The notes beneath the pieces were generated by a model. It saw only the letters and a list, made by a program, of their open reading frames with translations, made no database searches and was not told the DNA's origin. Positions 26,155 through 34,801 of a stretch of DNA of 64,000 nt are shown here, piece after piece (the first letter of the stretch is position 1; each line of letters begins with the position of its first letter). This DNA comes from Chryseobacterium sp. T16E-39 (GTDB taxonomy: Bacteria > Bacteroidota > Bacteroidia > Flavobacteriales > Weeksellaceae): contig NZ_CP022282.1 of NCBI RefSeq assembly GCF_002216065.1, positions 868,001 through 932,000 of the forward strand, written 5' to 3'. The translations under genes and the position numbers were made by a program.

Positions 26155-26172
26155 TGATATAAATTATATCAA
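26154..26172. promoter_or_regulatory. Repressor operator O1 (perfect palindrome)
   Basis: TTGATATAAATTATATCAA consists of two exact 9-bp arms around a central A. It starts at the first base of the repressor gene's ATG and ends next to that gene's -7 box, so it is an autoregulatory site. Confidence 0.75.
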
Positions 26173-26180
26173 CAAAGGTA
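26173..26180 (-). promoter_or_regulatory. -7 box of the repressor gene (TACCTTTG)
   Basis: The plus strand reads CAAAGGTA. The exact TAnnTTTG match is 18 nt before the repressor ATG, directly beside operator O1. Confidence 0.6.
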
Positions 26181-26186
26181 ATCATT

Positions 26187-26205
26187 TTGATACAAATCGT
26201 AACTA
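26187..26205. promoter_or_regulatory. Repressor operator O2 before dinB (imperfect)
   Basis: TTGATACAAATCGTAACTA agrees with O1 at 14 of 19 positions and overlaps the first two bases of the dinB -7 box, so binding would block dinB transcription. Confidence 0.5.
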
Positions 26206-26211
26206 ATTTTG
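26204..26211 (+). promoter_or_regulatory. -7 box of dinB (TAATTTTG)
   Basis: Exact TAnnTTTG match. It ends exactly 4 nt before the GTG at 26216, the spacing seen at three ATG genes of the window, which supports GTG as a leaderless start. Confidence 0.6.
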
Positions 26212-26215
26212 TTCC

Positions 26216-27379
26216 GTGGAACGATCGATTGTACATATGGACCTGGATACATTTTTTGTATCCTGTGAGCGTCTTAATAATTCAGAACTCAACGGAATCC
26301 CTCTGATCATCGGAGGTGGAGACCGTGGAGTAGTAGCCTCATGTTCCTATGAAGCAAGAAAATTCGGAGTTCGTTCCGCGATGCCTATAAGAATGGCTCT
26401 TAAACTCTGTCCTGATGCTAAAGTGATCCGGGGAGATCACGAATTGTATTCCAATTTATCCCATCTGGTCACCGAGGTGATACAAAGTAAAGTTCCGGTC
26501 ATGGAGAAAGCGAGTGTTGATGAGTTCTACCTTGATTTGTCCGGAATGGATCAGTTTTTCGGATGCTATCAATGGACCAAAGAAATTGCTGCTGCAGTAA
26601 CTAAAGAAACGGGACTTCCCATTAGTTTTGCATTATCAGGCAACAAAACCGTTTCAAAAATAGGAACCGGAGAATCTAAGCCCACCGGAATGCGTGAAAT
26701 AAAACAGCATGAAGTAAAAAAATTCCTTGATCCTTTATCCATCAGGAAGATCCCCATGGTAGGCAATGCTACCTTTCAGCTTCTTTCAAGAATAGGAATC
26801 CGTACCATTCATACCTTATCGGATATGCCTGTCCTGGTCCTGCAACAGATGATCGGAAAAAATGGAATTGAATTATGGAAAAAAGCCAATGGAATTGATG
26901 AAAATCCGGTGATTCCTTATTCGGAAAGAAAATCGATTTCAACGGAAAGAACTTTTTCAAATGACACCATGGATATCGTCTCTTTAAAAGGATTGATATC
27001 AGGAATGGCAGAACAGTTAGCTTACCAGTTGCGGAAAGAGCGATGGCTGACATCAACGGTAACCATTAAGATCCGGTATTCCAATTTTGATACAGAAACC
27101 AAACAATGTAAAGTATCCTACACCTCTGCAGATCACACGCTTTCAAGGGTTGCTCTGGAATTGTTTCAAAAAGCTTATACCAGAAGAATGCGTCTTCGTC
27201 TGGTAGGTTTACGTTTCACAGGATTGGTTCATGGAAACCATCAGATGGATCTTTTTGAAGACACCGAAGAACTGATGAACCTTTATCAGTCCATGGATTA
27301 CATTAAAAATCGTTTTGGGGCTCAGGCTGTCGGCAGGGCTTCCGGATTTGATTTAGAAAATAAAAACAGATTAATCTAA
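26216..27379 (+). CDS. dinB: Y-family translesion DNA polymerase (DinB/Pol IV-like)
   Basis: 387 residues from GTG 26216 (MERSIVHMDLDTFFVSCERL); ATG at 26237 would drop seven residues of the conserved first strand. Catalytic acids are Asp9, Asp102 and Glu103 (KASVDEFYLDLSG), with the steric-gate segment DTFFVS and the YEARKFGVRSAMP finger. The little-finger domain follows, and QMDLF at 343-347 is a beta-clamp-binding motif. It bypasses DNA lesions with low fidelity. dnaE2 follows after 5 bp, forming a two-polymerase mutagenesis operon controlled by the divergent S24 repressor. Confidence 0.95.
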   Translation: MERSIVHMDLDTFFVSCERLNNSELNGIPLIIGGGDRGVVASCSYEARKFGVRSAMPIRMALKLCPDAKVIRGDHELYSNLSHLVTEVIQSKVPVMEKASVDEFYLDLSGMDQFFGCYQWTKEIAAAVTKETGLPISFALSGNKTVSKIGTGESKPTGMREIKQHEVKKFLDPLSIRKIPMVGNATFQLLSRIGIRTIHTLSDMPVLVLQQMIGKNGIELWKKANGIDENPVIPYSERKSISTERTFSNDTMDIVSLKGLISGMAEQLAYQLRKERWLTSTVTIKIRYSNFDTETKQCKVSYTSADHTLSRVALELFQKAYTRRMRLRLVGLRFTGLVHGNHQMDLFEDTEELMNLYQSMDYIKNRFGAQAVGRASGFDLENKNRLI

Positions 27380-27384
27380 AAGCT

Positions 27385-30300
27385 ATGTTTCTCAATTGTC
27401 ACTCTTTTCACAGCCTTCGTTATGGCACATTATCCATTAAAGAACTGGTACAACAGGCTCAGGAATCAGGGGCCCGGGAATTGGTTTTAACAGATATCAA
27501 TACCATTACCGGAATCTACGAATTTAAAACGCTATGTGACCAATGTGGTATAAAACCCATCGCAGGAGTTGAAATAAGGAAAGAGGGCAGGCTTCTGTAT
27601 GTTGCTATCGCAAAAGAATTCAGTGGGATTGGAGAGATTAATCAAATGATTACGGATTATAACTGCAACGGAAAGAATCTAACAGAAACGGCTCCGCAAT
27701 TTGCCAATGTATTTGTGATTTATCCCAAAGAAAATATTCCTGAAACATTAAAAGAAAACGAATTTGTAGGCATCCGGGAAGAAGAACTGACATTGCTTGT
27801 CCGTACGGAATACCAGAACCTCATCCATAAAATGGTGGTTCTGCATCCGATAACATTTGCCACAAGAAAAGATTATAACCTGCACTGTATTCTTCGGGCC
27901 ATAGATAACAATACACTCCTCAGTAAGCTGACTGAAGATGAAACCTGCCATAAAACGGAATATTTCAAACGGGCACAAAGTCTCCGTGATGCTTTTTATC
28001 AGTATCCTGAAATTATTAAGAATACACAGCATATTCTGAATGTCTGCCATTTTGAATTTTCCTACAGAAATCAGATCAAAAATAAACAACACTACACCCG
28101 TTCTAAAGAAGGTGATCTTCGAATGCTGACCAAACTGGCTTATCTGGGATTAAAAAAGCGTTATGGTTTAGATCATGAAATTGCCAGAGCAAGGGTTGAA
28201 AAAGAGCTCCAAGTAATTGATCATTTAAATTTCAGTTCTTATTTTCTGATCGTCTGGGATATTATAAGATACAGCAACAGAATGGGGTTTATGCATGTAG
28301 GACGGGGAAGCGGTGCCAACAGTATCGTAAGTTTCTGTTTGGAAATTACGGATATCTGCCCGCTGGAACTGGATCTGTATTTCGAACGCTTCCTTAATCT
28401 TAACCGGCAGACCCCTCCGGACTTTGATATCGACTGGAGCTGGCAGGAAAGGGATGCTATTCTGCAATATATTTTTGATCGCTATGGAAAAGAACATGTC
28501 GCCTTCTGCGGAACCAATGTTGAGTTTAAATACAAATCGATATTCCGAGAAGTCGGAAAGGTTTTCGGTTTACCGAAAGAAGAACTGGATGAATTGACCA
28601 GCCAACGGATGGAACTGCATGATAAAAACCTGGTTGTAGAACATGTTCATAAATATGGTAAATTATTAGAAAAATTCCCCAATCAAAGGAGCATGCATGC
28701 TTGCGGAATTCTAATTTCGGAAGAACCTATTACCCATTTTACGGCACTTGAAATGCCTCCTAAAGGATTTCCCATTGTTCAGTTTGATATGAACGTTGCT
28801 GAAGATATAGGTTTTGAAAAATTTGATATTCTTTCCCAAAGAGGCTTGGGAACCATCAATGACACCGTTAAGCTGATCAAAAAAACCAGGAATATTGAAA
28901 TAGATATCCGGGATACTTCCATTTCTAAAGATGAAGAGGTGTGCAATGAATACCTGGCACAAGGCAGAACAATAGGTTGTTTCTATATTGAAAGTCCTGC
29001 CATGCGTGGACTTTTGCGAAGGCTGAAATGTGATAATTATAAAATTTTAGTGGCTGCCTCTTCCATTATCAGGCCGGGTGTTGCCCAAAGCGGAATGATG
29101 CGTGAGTATATCTTCAGGCACAATCATCCTGATCAGTTTGAATACTTTCATGACGTTTTCAAAGAGCATCTGGGAGAAACCTACGGGATTATGGTTTATC
29201 AAGAGGACGTCATCAAGATTTCCCAGTATTTTGGAGGGTTATCATTAGCAGACGGAGATATCCTCCGAAGAGCAATGAGTGGAAAAGGCCGTTCCATCGA
29301 AAAGCTTCAGGAGGTAAAAGCAAATTTCTTTAAATCTTGTAAAGACAAAGGACATTCATTGGAACTGACTGCTGAAGCCTATCGGCAGATCGAATCATTT
29401 GCCGGTTATTCTTTCTGCAAAGCCCATTCCGCTTCCTATGCGGTAGAAAGTTATCAGAGTTTATATCTGAAAGTATATTACCCATTGGAATTTATGGTGT
29501 CTGTTATTAATAATATGGGTGGGTTTTACCGTACAGAGGTATACATTCATGAAACCAAAATGTCCGGTGGAATCGTCTGCAATCCTTGTGTCAACGCCAG
29601 TGATTTTCAGACTACTTTGCATGGAAAGGAAATCTATCTCGGATTCATGCATTTACAGGGGCTTGAAACCAGAATTGCTCATTTTATCATTGAAGAAAGA
29701 ATCAGAAACGGGAATTACCAATCTTTAGAAGACTTTATCCGCAGAGTGCCTATCGGAATAGAAACGGTACAGATTCTTATTTTCATCGGAGCTTTCCGGT
29801 TTACCGGAAAACAAAAAAATGAATTGCTTGTAGAAGCCAGAATGCTTTTGGTGAATTTCAAACCGGAGAATAGGGGACTGATGCTGATTGAAGAACCCAT
29901 TAAGGAATATAAGCTTCCTCAATTGAAACGGGAAACTTTTGAAGATGCCTTTGATGAAATTGAACTTCTCGGATTCACTGTTTCGTGCAGCCCTTTTGAT
30001 CTGTTGCAAATCAAATACAGGGGTTCTGTTTTTGTAAAAGACCTTTTGCAGTATCATAAAAAAGAGGTAAAGATGCTGGCTTATCTGATCTCCAGAAAAC
30101 ATGTTCCTACCAAAAAAGGAACCATGTATTTCGGAACCTGGATTGATGTGAACGGAGATTATTTCGATACCGCTCATTTTCCGGACAGCCTTGAAAAGTA
30201 TTCGTTTCAGGGAGGAGGATGTTACCTGCTGTTAGGAACTGTAGAAGTTGATTTTCATTTTCCAACCATCACCGTTACTAAAATGGCTAAAATGCCTTTC

Positions 30301-30441
30301 ATTCCCGATCCAAGATACGCGTATGATAAGGACAGACAATACGATATTCATCGCCAGATCAAAGAAGATGTAAGCATGACCAACAGACCTCCTTATCCGC
30401 AGGCTCATGAAATCGGACTGCCCAGAAACAAGATCATATAA
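27385..30441 (+). CDS. dnaE2: DnaE2-type error-prone DNA polymerase III alpha subunit
   Basis: 1018-residue C-family polymerase, shorter than replicative DnaE (~1160+). The N-terminal PHP domain starts FLNCHSFHSLRYGTLSIKELV; its second motif is LTDINT instead of LTDHG, so metal ligands are partly lost. The catalytic centre is seen in HVGRGSGANSIVSFCLEITD (304-323) and PPDFDID (344-350). The fingers (GRTIGCFYIESPAMRGLLRRL) and a C-terminal OB region with short tail follow. It works with the Y-family polymerase just upstream in damage-induced mutagenic synthesis, as in ImuBC systems, although no ImuA/RecA-like gene is present. Confidence 0.93.
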   Translation: MFLNCHSFHSLRYGTLSIKELVQQAQESGARELVLTDINTITGIYEFKTLCDQCGIKPIAGVEIRKEGRLLYVAIAKEFSGIGEINQMITDYNCNGKNLTETAPQFANVFVIYPKENIPETLKENEFVGIREEELTLLVRTEYQNLIHKMVVLHPITFATRKDYNLHCILRAIDNNTLLSKLTEDETCHKTEYFKRAQSLRDAFYQYPEIIKNTQHILNVCHFEFSYRNQIKNKQHYTRSKEGDLRMLTKLAYLGLKKRYGLDHEIARARVEKELQVIDHLNFSSYFLIVWDIIRYSNRMGFMHVGRGSGANSIVSFCLEITDICPLELDLYFERFLNLNRQTPPDFDIDWSWQERDAILQYIFDRYGKEHVAFCGTNVEFKYKSIFREVGKVFGLPKEELDELTSQRMELHDKNLVVEHVHKYGKLLEKFPNQRSMHACGILISEEPITHFTALEMPPKGFPIVQFDMNVAEDIGFEKFDILSQRGLGTINDTVKLIKKTRNIEIDIRDTSISKDEEVCNEYLAQGRTIGCFYIESPAMRGLLRRLKCDNYKILVAASSIIRPGVAQSGMMREYIFRHNHPDQFEYFHDVFKEHLGETYGIMVYQEDVIKISQYFGGLSLADGDILRRAMSGKGRSIEKLQEVKANFFKSCKDKGHSLELTAEAYRQIESFAGYSFCKAHSASYAVESYQSLYLKVYYPLEFMVSVINNMGGFYRTEVYIHETKMSGGIVCNPCVNASDFQTTLHGKEIYLGFMHLQGLETRIAHFIIEERIRNGNYQSLEDFIRRVPIGIETVQILIFIGAFRFTGKQKNELLVEARMLLVNFKPENRGLMLIEEPIKEYKLPQLKRETFEDAFDEIELLGFTVSCSPFDLLQIKYRGSVFVKDLLQYHKKEVKMLAYLISRKHVPTKKGTMYFGTWIDVNGDYFDTAHFPDSLEKYSFQGGGCYLLLGTVEVDFHFPTITVTKMAKMPFIPDPRYAYDKDRQYDIHRQIKEDVSMTNRPPYPQAHEIGLPRNKII

Positions 30442-30449
30442 ATTAAATT

Positions 30450-31265
30450 TTACTTCTTTTTATAAGGTAGGTTCCAGATCAGGTCAGCTGCCAGATAATG
30501 AACTCCTCCTTTGTGGATGCTGTGGCTGCCCCTTATAAGATCATCCATATACCCAATATCCACAGTGAAAGGTGAATTCGGAATATTGAACATATAATAG
30601 GCAGCAATACGCATTTCCCTATATCCAAAAGGAGTCCACTCATGTTCCGGTTCATTCAGGTAGCTTGTAGAAAACAATCCTTCTACACTTAATGCCAGTT
30701 TCTGATTATTTTCTGATGGCAAATTATAGGTGATCTGGCTTTTAATCCGGGTTCTTAATTGAAAGTTCTCTTCCACGCTATGAAAATCAGGATCAAAAAA
30801 TTTTCTGAACTCCTGTCGAACCGTATTTTTCAATTTCCATCTTTCTCCTAAGTTAAAAGTATATGCATATCTCCCGTAAATCCTGAATTCCTGTTCTGTA
30901 CCTTCTTTCTCATAAGGTGAAACCTCATCATATTGAGGCTGACGACGGTAACTGATCGCATAACTGTACTGTTGATGGGGAGCAAAAGAATGATAGACCT
31001 CGTGGTTTAATACAAAAATAGCTTGTTTGGAAAACGGGTTATCCTGATCCGGCTGGCTTTTCCGTCCTATAGCCACATAGCTTAAAGCTTGTTTCGTTCC
31101 TGAAGAGTCCAGTTGGCGCCGGACTCCAAATGCTCCCCAGAAAGCGGTATTAGCTTCGCCCAATCCTGGTGGGCTTATCTGGGCTTGTAAAAAACCTCCC
31201 AACAACAATAAGACTCCGGTTATTTTTCCTAATCCAAATGATCGTACATACAAAACATTCTCCAT
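30450..31265 (-). CDS. DUF2490 outer-membrane beta-barrel protein
   Basis: 271 residues with a hydrophobic signal segment (LGKITGVLLLLGGFLQAQ). The remainder has the alternating aromatic strands of a small beta-barrel: YVAIGRKSQPDQ, HEVYHSFAPHQQYSYAISYRRQPQYDE, FRIYGRYAYTFNLGERWKLKNTVRQEFRKFFDP, RIKSQITYNLPSENNQKLALSVEGLF and a terminal aromatic strand. DUF2490 proteins are Bacteroidota barrels of unknown function. It is convergent with dnaE2, 8 bp apart, and unrelated to it by content. Confidence 0.85.
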   Translation of the reverse strand: MENVLYVRSFGLGKITGVLLLLGGFLQAQISPPGLGEANTAFWGAFGVRRQLDSSGTKQALSYVAIGRKSQPDQDNPFSKQAIFVLNHEVYHSFAPHQQYSYAISYRRQPQYDEVSPYEKEGTEQEFRIYGRYAYTFNLGERWKLKNTVRQEFRKFFDPDFHSVEENFQLRTRIKSQITYNLPSENNQKLALSVEGLFSTSYLNEPEHEWTPFGYREMRIAAYYMFNIPNSPFTVDIGYMDDLIRGSHSIHKGGVHYLAADLIWNLPYKKK

Positions 31266-31380
31266 TGTTCCAAATTTAAAAGCTTTTCAGCTTTGATTAT
31301 TATGTAAATATTTTTTAAAGTGTCGAAAATCGGGACAAATTCTGGAAGAATTCTGGAATCAATTACCATACATTTCTACT

Positions 31381-31401
31381 AGTCTACTAAATTAATAGAC
31401 T
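31381..31401. promoter_or_regulatory. Palindrome in the promoter region of SusC locus 1
   Basis: AGTCTACTAA, a central A, then TTAATAGACT: 10-bp arms with one mismatch. A close relative is present at 60142-60160, also about 70 bp before the promoter box of the second SusC locus. The 31266-31452 stretch holds nothing else I can support. Confidence 0.55.
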
Positions 31402-31452
31402 TATATGATTTATTTCATGTCATCCGTTGATTAGGATTTATAAATAATTAAA

Positions 31453-31460
31453 TACTTTTG
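31453..31460 (+). promoter_or_regulatory. -7 box for the leader ORF and SusC locus 1 (TACTTTTG)
   Basis: Exact TAnnTTTG match with TTG at 31427-31429 as a possible -33 element. It predicts a transcript starting near 31467, about 25 nt before the leader ATG and about 370 nt before the SusC ATG. Confidence 0.55.
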
Positions 31461-31490
31461 ACCCAGTTAAAAAAAATAAACTTTATTCTC

Positions 31491-31649
31491 ATGAATAAAA
31501 CTTCATCACATTCTTACTTACGCACTATTACAGCAACTGCATCTGTTCAAAATGAATATGGTACAGAGGCTTGTTTTTCACAACATGATCTTACTTTACA
31601 GTATATGTGTTTTGATTTTATGATGTGCCATATGATGATGAAGGCATAA
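31491..31649 (+). CDS. Met/Cys-rich leader peptide ORF (52 codons) upstream of SusC
   Basis: From ATG 31491 the ORF reads MNKTSSHSYLRTITATASVQ, then EYGTEACFSQHDLTLQY, and ends MCFDFMMCHMMMKA and stop. Seven of the last 14 residues are Met, Cys is used three times in the whole peptide, and no signal peptide or membrane helix is seen. It begins some 25 nt after the predicted transcription start and ends 188 bp before SusC, with several competing hairpins between. This is the design of a ribosome-sensing attenuation leader that reports Met (or Cys) supply. I know of no named family; the function is inference. Confidence 0.55.
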   Translation: MNKTSSHSYLRTITATASVQNEYGTEACFSQHDLTLQYMCFDFMMCHMMMKA

Positions 31650-31697
31650 CTCTCCATTACTGTAGAAATTAAATCCTGCTCATTAAAGGTTTTTAAA

Positions 31698-31786
31698 ACA
31701 GGAATATCCTCCTGTACATTTCAATTTTTTCCTCCGGTAAACCTTCCTGAAAAAGGAGGGAAGGGGATTATTATTTCTTAACCGGA
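31698..31786 (+). promoter_or_regulatory. Competing hairpins (possible attenuator) before SusC
   Basis: ACAGGA/TCCTGT (31698-31703 with 31710-31715) forms one hairpin, followed by a T-run at 31725-31730. The purine block GGAGGGAAGG (31755-31764) can pair either with CCTTCC (31742-31747) or with CCTCC (31731-31735). TCCGGT (31733-31738) can pair with ACCGGA (31781-31786). These structures exclude one another, as in terminator/antiterminator switches. Confidence 0.4.
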
Positions 31787-31837
31787 AATAACAGTAAGCT
31801 CATATTTCATTTTAAACTCTACTAAAATTAATATATA

Positions 31838-34795
31838 ATGAAGAAAAACCAATGTAAAATTGGTGCATTGGCCATGATCTTAATAGCAGAATTTGGCTTT
31901 GCACAAAACAGGGACAGCCTTGCCACCAAAGAGCAGTCCATCAAAGAAGTGGTGGTGGTTGCCTTTGGTAAACAAAAAAAAGAAGAAATAACAGGATCCG
32001 TACAGTCTTTAAAAACAAAAGACATCGCCAATCTTCAAAACGGAAATATCCTTCAGGGAATTGGAGGTAAGGTAGCGGGAGTGCAGGTCGTATCTTCAGG
32101 CCAGCCAGGTTCTCAGCCTATCATCAGAATGAGAGGAATCGGTTCCATCAATGCTTCAAGTGATCCTTTAATTGTACTGGATGGTATCCCTTATAATGGA
32201 AACCTCAACAGTATTCCCGGATCGGATATCGAAAGTATTTCTTTCCTTGAAGACGCTTCTTCCAATGCTTTATACGGATCCAGAGGAGCTAATGGTGTGA
32301 TTATCGTTAATACCAAGAGAGGGAAGTCAAAGGGTCTTCATATAGAAGCAGACATCAGAACGGGAGTAAACTTCAGGTCTATTGAAGATTATTCCGTTTA
32401 CACTTCACCACAAGATTATTACACCGCCTATTACAACCGGGCAAGAATTGGTGAAATCGCCAAACTAACACAACCAGGAGCGGTCCCTTCAGGTGCCAGC
32501 CCTCATGAAGTTGGAATAACAGCTCTGACCAGCTTGAGATATAATGCTTATAATGTACCTTTCAGTCAACTGATAGGGCAGGATGGAACTTTCAATAAGA
32601 ATGCACAGCTCGTATATCAGGATAACTGGAAAAAACTGCTTTTCAAACCCGGGCTAAGAAGAGAGGGCAATGTAGGAATCAGTGCTAATAATGATCAGGT
32701 AAAATCTTATACTTCATTGAACTATCTCGATGATAAAGGATATCTTATTTCTTCCGGTTTTGAAAGATTCGGAATAAGGTCCAATCTTGATTACACCATT
32801 ACCTCAAAATTAAAATTGATCAGTAGTCTTTCCTATACTTATAGTCAGCAGGATTTTGGTGAAACCGGAGGGTTTTCCAATCCTTTTCAGTTTGCCAGAA
32901 ATATTGCTCCTTTTTATCCTGTTTTCCTGAGAAACGATAATTATCAGGTAGTTTATGATGGCAATGGAAATCCACTGTATGATTATGGGGATTCAACCGG
33001 TCCTAATGGAGCAGGAAGATCTTATGCCGTTTATGAGAATCCGGTAGCTAACCTTCAGCAAGACAAATTCAGGACAACCAGCAATCTTACGAATATCAAT
33101 CTGGGGCTTAATTATGAAATTATTAAAGGACTGGATTTTACCTATAACTTTGGGGCATATCTGGAAAACCAGAAAAATCTTCAGTATGGTAATACTGTAG
33201 GAGGCACCTCTTCATCCGTTGGGGGAACCATCAATATGGGTTCTCTATTTAAACATACGCTCAACCATCAGCAACTCCTTACGTATCAGAAAAAACTAGG
33301 TAAACATAATTTCAACCTCCTCATTGGTCATGAATTAAATAAAATAAAAAGTGAAGGGTTTTCAGGATCAAAACAACAGCTTGTATTGCCCAACTCTTTA
33401 TCCTTTGACAATGCTGTAAAAATAACTGATCTATCCGGAAACGGGTATGAATATGCTGTAGAAGGCTACTTCTCAAGATTGCTTTACAACTACGATGGTA
33501 AATACTTCTTTAATGCCAATATCCGTAGAGATGGTTCTTCAGTATTTTCTCCTGACAGCAGATGGGGTACCTTTTATGGTCTAGGAGCAGCATGGAATGT
33601 AGCTAAAGAAGATTTCCTTAAAGACAATACGGTGATCAATTCATTGAGGTTAAAAGCTTCTTACGGACAGCAGGGTAATGACAACATTTTACTGAATGAT
33701 GGTACAAGAGATTATTTTGCCTATCAGGATATGTATGGGATCAACAATTTTGGTAATGACAAACCTGTACTTTCCCTTAAAAAGCAAGGAAATAAGGATT
33801 TAAAATGGGAAACCTCCAAAAACCTGAACGCAGGTTTTGAACTCTCCATTCTTAAAAACAGAATCAATCTGAATGCAGATTATTTTGAAAGAAAGGTATC
33901 CGATATGATTTATACCCTCCCGTTACCTCCTTCCAATGCAGGTTCCTACATAAAGTATGGTAATATTGGGGATATGATTAACAGAGGAGTTCAGGCTAAC
34001 ATCAGTGCTGAGATCCTTCGGTCTGATCAGTTTCAATGGAATGTATATGCCAATGCTACCCATTATAAAAATAAAATCACCAAACTACCGGCAGAGCAAA
34101 GAAATACAGGTCTTGTTTCCGGCCTGTTTATTCTTACTGAAGGAGGTGACCGGTATACGTATTACCTTAAGGAGTTTGCAGGGATAGATCCTTCCAACGG
34201 AGATGCCTTATGGTACCGTACTGCAATAAACCCGACCACCCAAAAAGAAGAAAGAACCATTACACGGAATTATAAAGATGCAACAGATTACAATACCGGA
34301 AAATCTGCGATTCCTAAAGTATATGGTGGTTTTGGAACCGATTTTACCTATAAAGGATTTAATCTTGCAGTTAATTTTTCCTATCAGTTAGGCGGATATG
34401 GCTATGATGATATCTACAGATCTTTATTCCATTCGGATAGCTATGCTTCCAATTATTCTACTGATCTGAGTAAGACATGGACTCCGGAAAATCCAAATGC
34501 AGAGCTTCCAAGGGTAGATCTTACCTCTACCAATCAGAATGGAAATTCTACACTTTACCTTATAAAATCAGATTACATCAGCCTTCAGGATGTTACCCTG
34601 TCTTATCAGCTGCCGGACGGGTTCGCCCAACAGGCAGGATTGTCAGGTCTGAAAATTTATGTAACAGGAAATAATCTATATCTGTGGTCTAAGAGAAAAG
34701 GGTACGATCCGAGAGCTTCACTGACAGGGGTATCCGATCCATATAAATACTCTTTATTATCCAGTGTTTCTTTAGGCTTTAAATTAACGTTTTAG
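31838..34795 (+). CDS. SusC/RagA-type TonB-dependent outer-membrane transporter (locus 1)
   Basis: 985 residues. Signal peptide to about residue 22 (ALAMILIAEFGFAQ). It then goes almost directly into the TonB-box-like strand IKEVVVVAFGKQ and the plug (NILQGIGGKVAGVQVVSS, IRMRGIGSINASSDPLIVLDG, ALYGSRGANGVIIVNTKRG), lacking the N-terminal carboxypeptidase-like domain that many SusC proteins carry. The rest is a 22-strand beta-barrel ending in a terminal Phe (SLGFKLTF). Together with the SusD lipoprotein 6 bp downstream it forms an energy-dependent uptake complex. No glycosidase or peptidase lies nearby, so the substrate is not evident; the Met/Cys leader ORF upstream hints at sulfur compounds. 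Confidence 0.96.
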   Translation: MKKNQCKIGALAMILIAEFGFAQNRDSLATKEQSIKEVVVVAFGKQKKEEITGSVQSLKTKDIANLQNGNILQGIGGKVAGVQVVSSGQPGSQPIIRMRGIGSINASSDPLIVLDGIPYNGNLNSIPGSDIESISFLEDASSNALYGSRGANGVIIVNTKRGKSKGLHIEADIRTGVNFRSIEDYSVYTSPQDYYTAYYNRARIGEIAKLTQPGAVPSGASPHEVGITALTSLRYNAYNVPFSQLIGQDGTFNKNAQLVYQDNWKKLLFKPGLRREGNVGISANNDQVKSYTSLNYLDDKGYLISSGFERFGIRSNLDYTITSKLKLISSLSYTYSQQDFGETGGFSNPFQFARNIAPFYPVFLRNDNYQVVYDGNGNPLYDYGDSTGPNGAGRSYAVYENPVANLQQDKFRTTSNLTNINLGLNYEIIKGLDFTYNFGAYLENQKNLQYGNTVGGTSSSVGGTINMGSLFKHTLNHQQLLTYQKKLGKHNFNLLIGHELNKIKSEGFSGSKQQLVLPNSLSFDNAVKITDLSGNGYEYAVEGYFSRLLYNYDGKYFFNANIRRDGSSVFSPDSRWGTFYGLGAAWNVAKEDFLKDNTVINSLRLKASYGQQGNDNILLNDGTRDYFAYQDMYGINNFGNDKPVLSLKKQGNKDLKWETSKNLNAGFELSILKNRINLNADYFERKVSDMIYTLPLPPSNAGSYIKYGNIGDMINRGVQANISAEILRSDQFQWNVYANATHYKNKITKLPAEQRNTGLVSGLFILTEGGDRYTYYLKEFAGIDPSNGDALWYRTAINPTTQKEERTITRNYKDATDYNTGKSAIPKVYGGFGTDFTYKGFNLAVNFSYQLGGYGYDDIYRSLFHSDSYASNYSTDLSKTWTPENPNAELPRVDLTSTNQNGNSTLYLIKSDYISLQDVTLSYQLPDGFAQQAGLSGLKIYVTGNNLYLWSKRKGYDPRASLTGVSDPYKYSLLSSVSLGFKLTF

Positions 34796-34801
34796 AAAAA
34801 T

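Noticed and set aside
31650..31837. Known riboswitch (SAM, cobalamin) before SusC
   Set aside because: I could not find the conserved cores of SAM-I or cobalamin riboswitches; the leader ORF and hairpins are a different layout.
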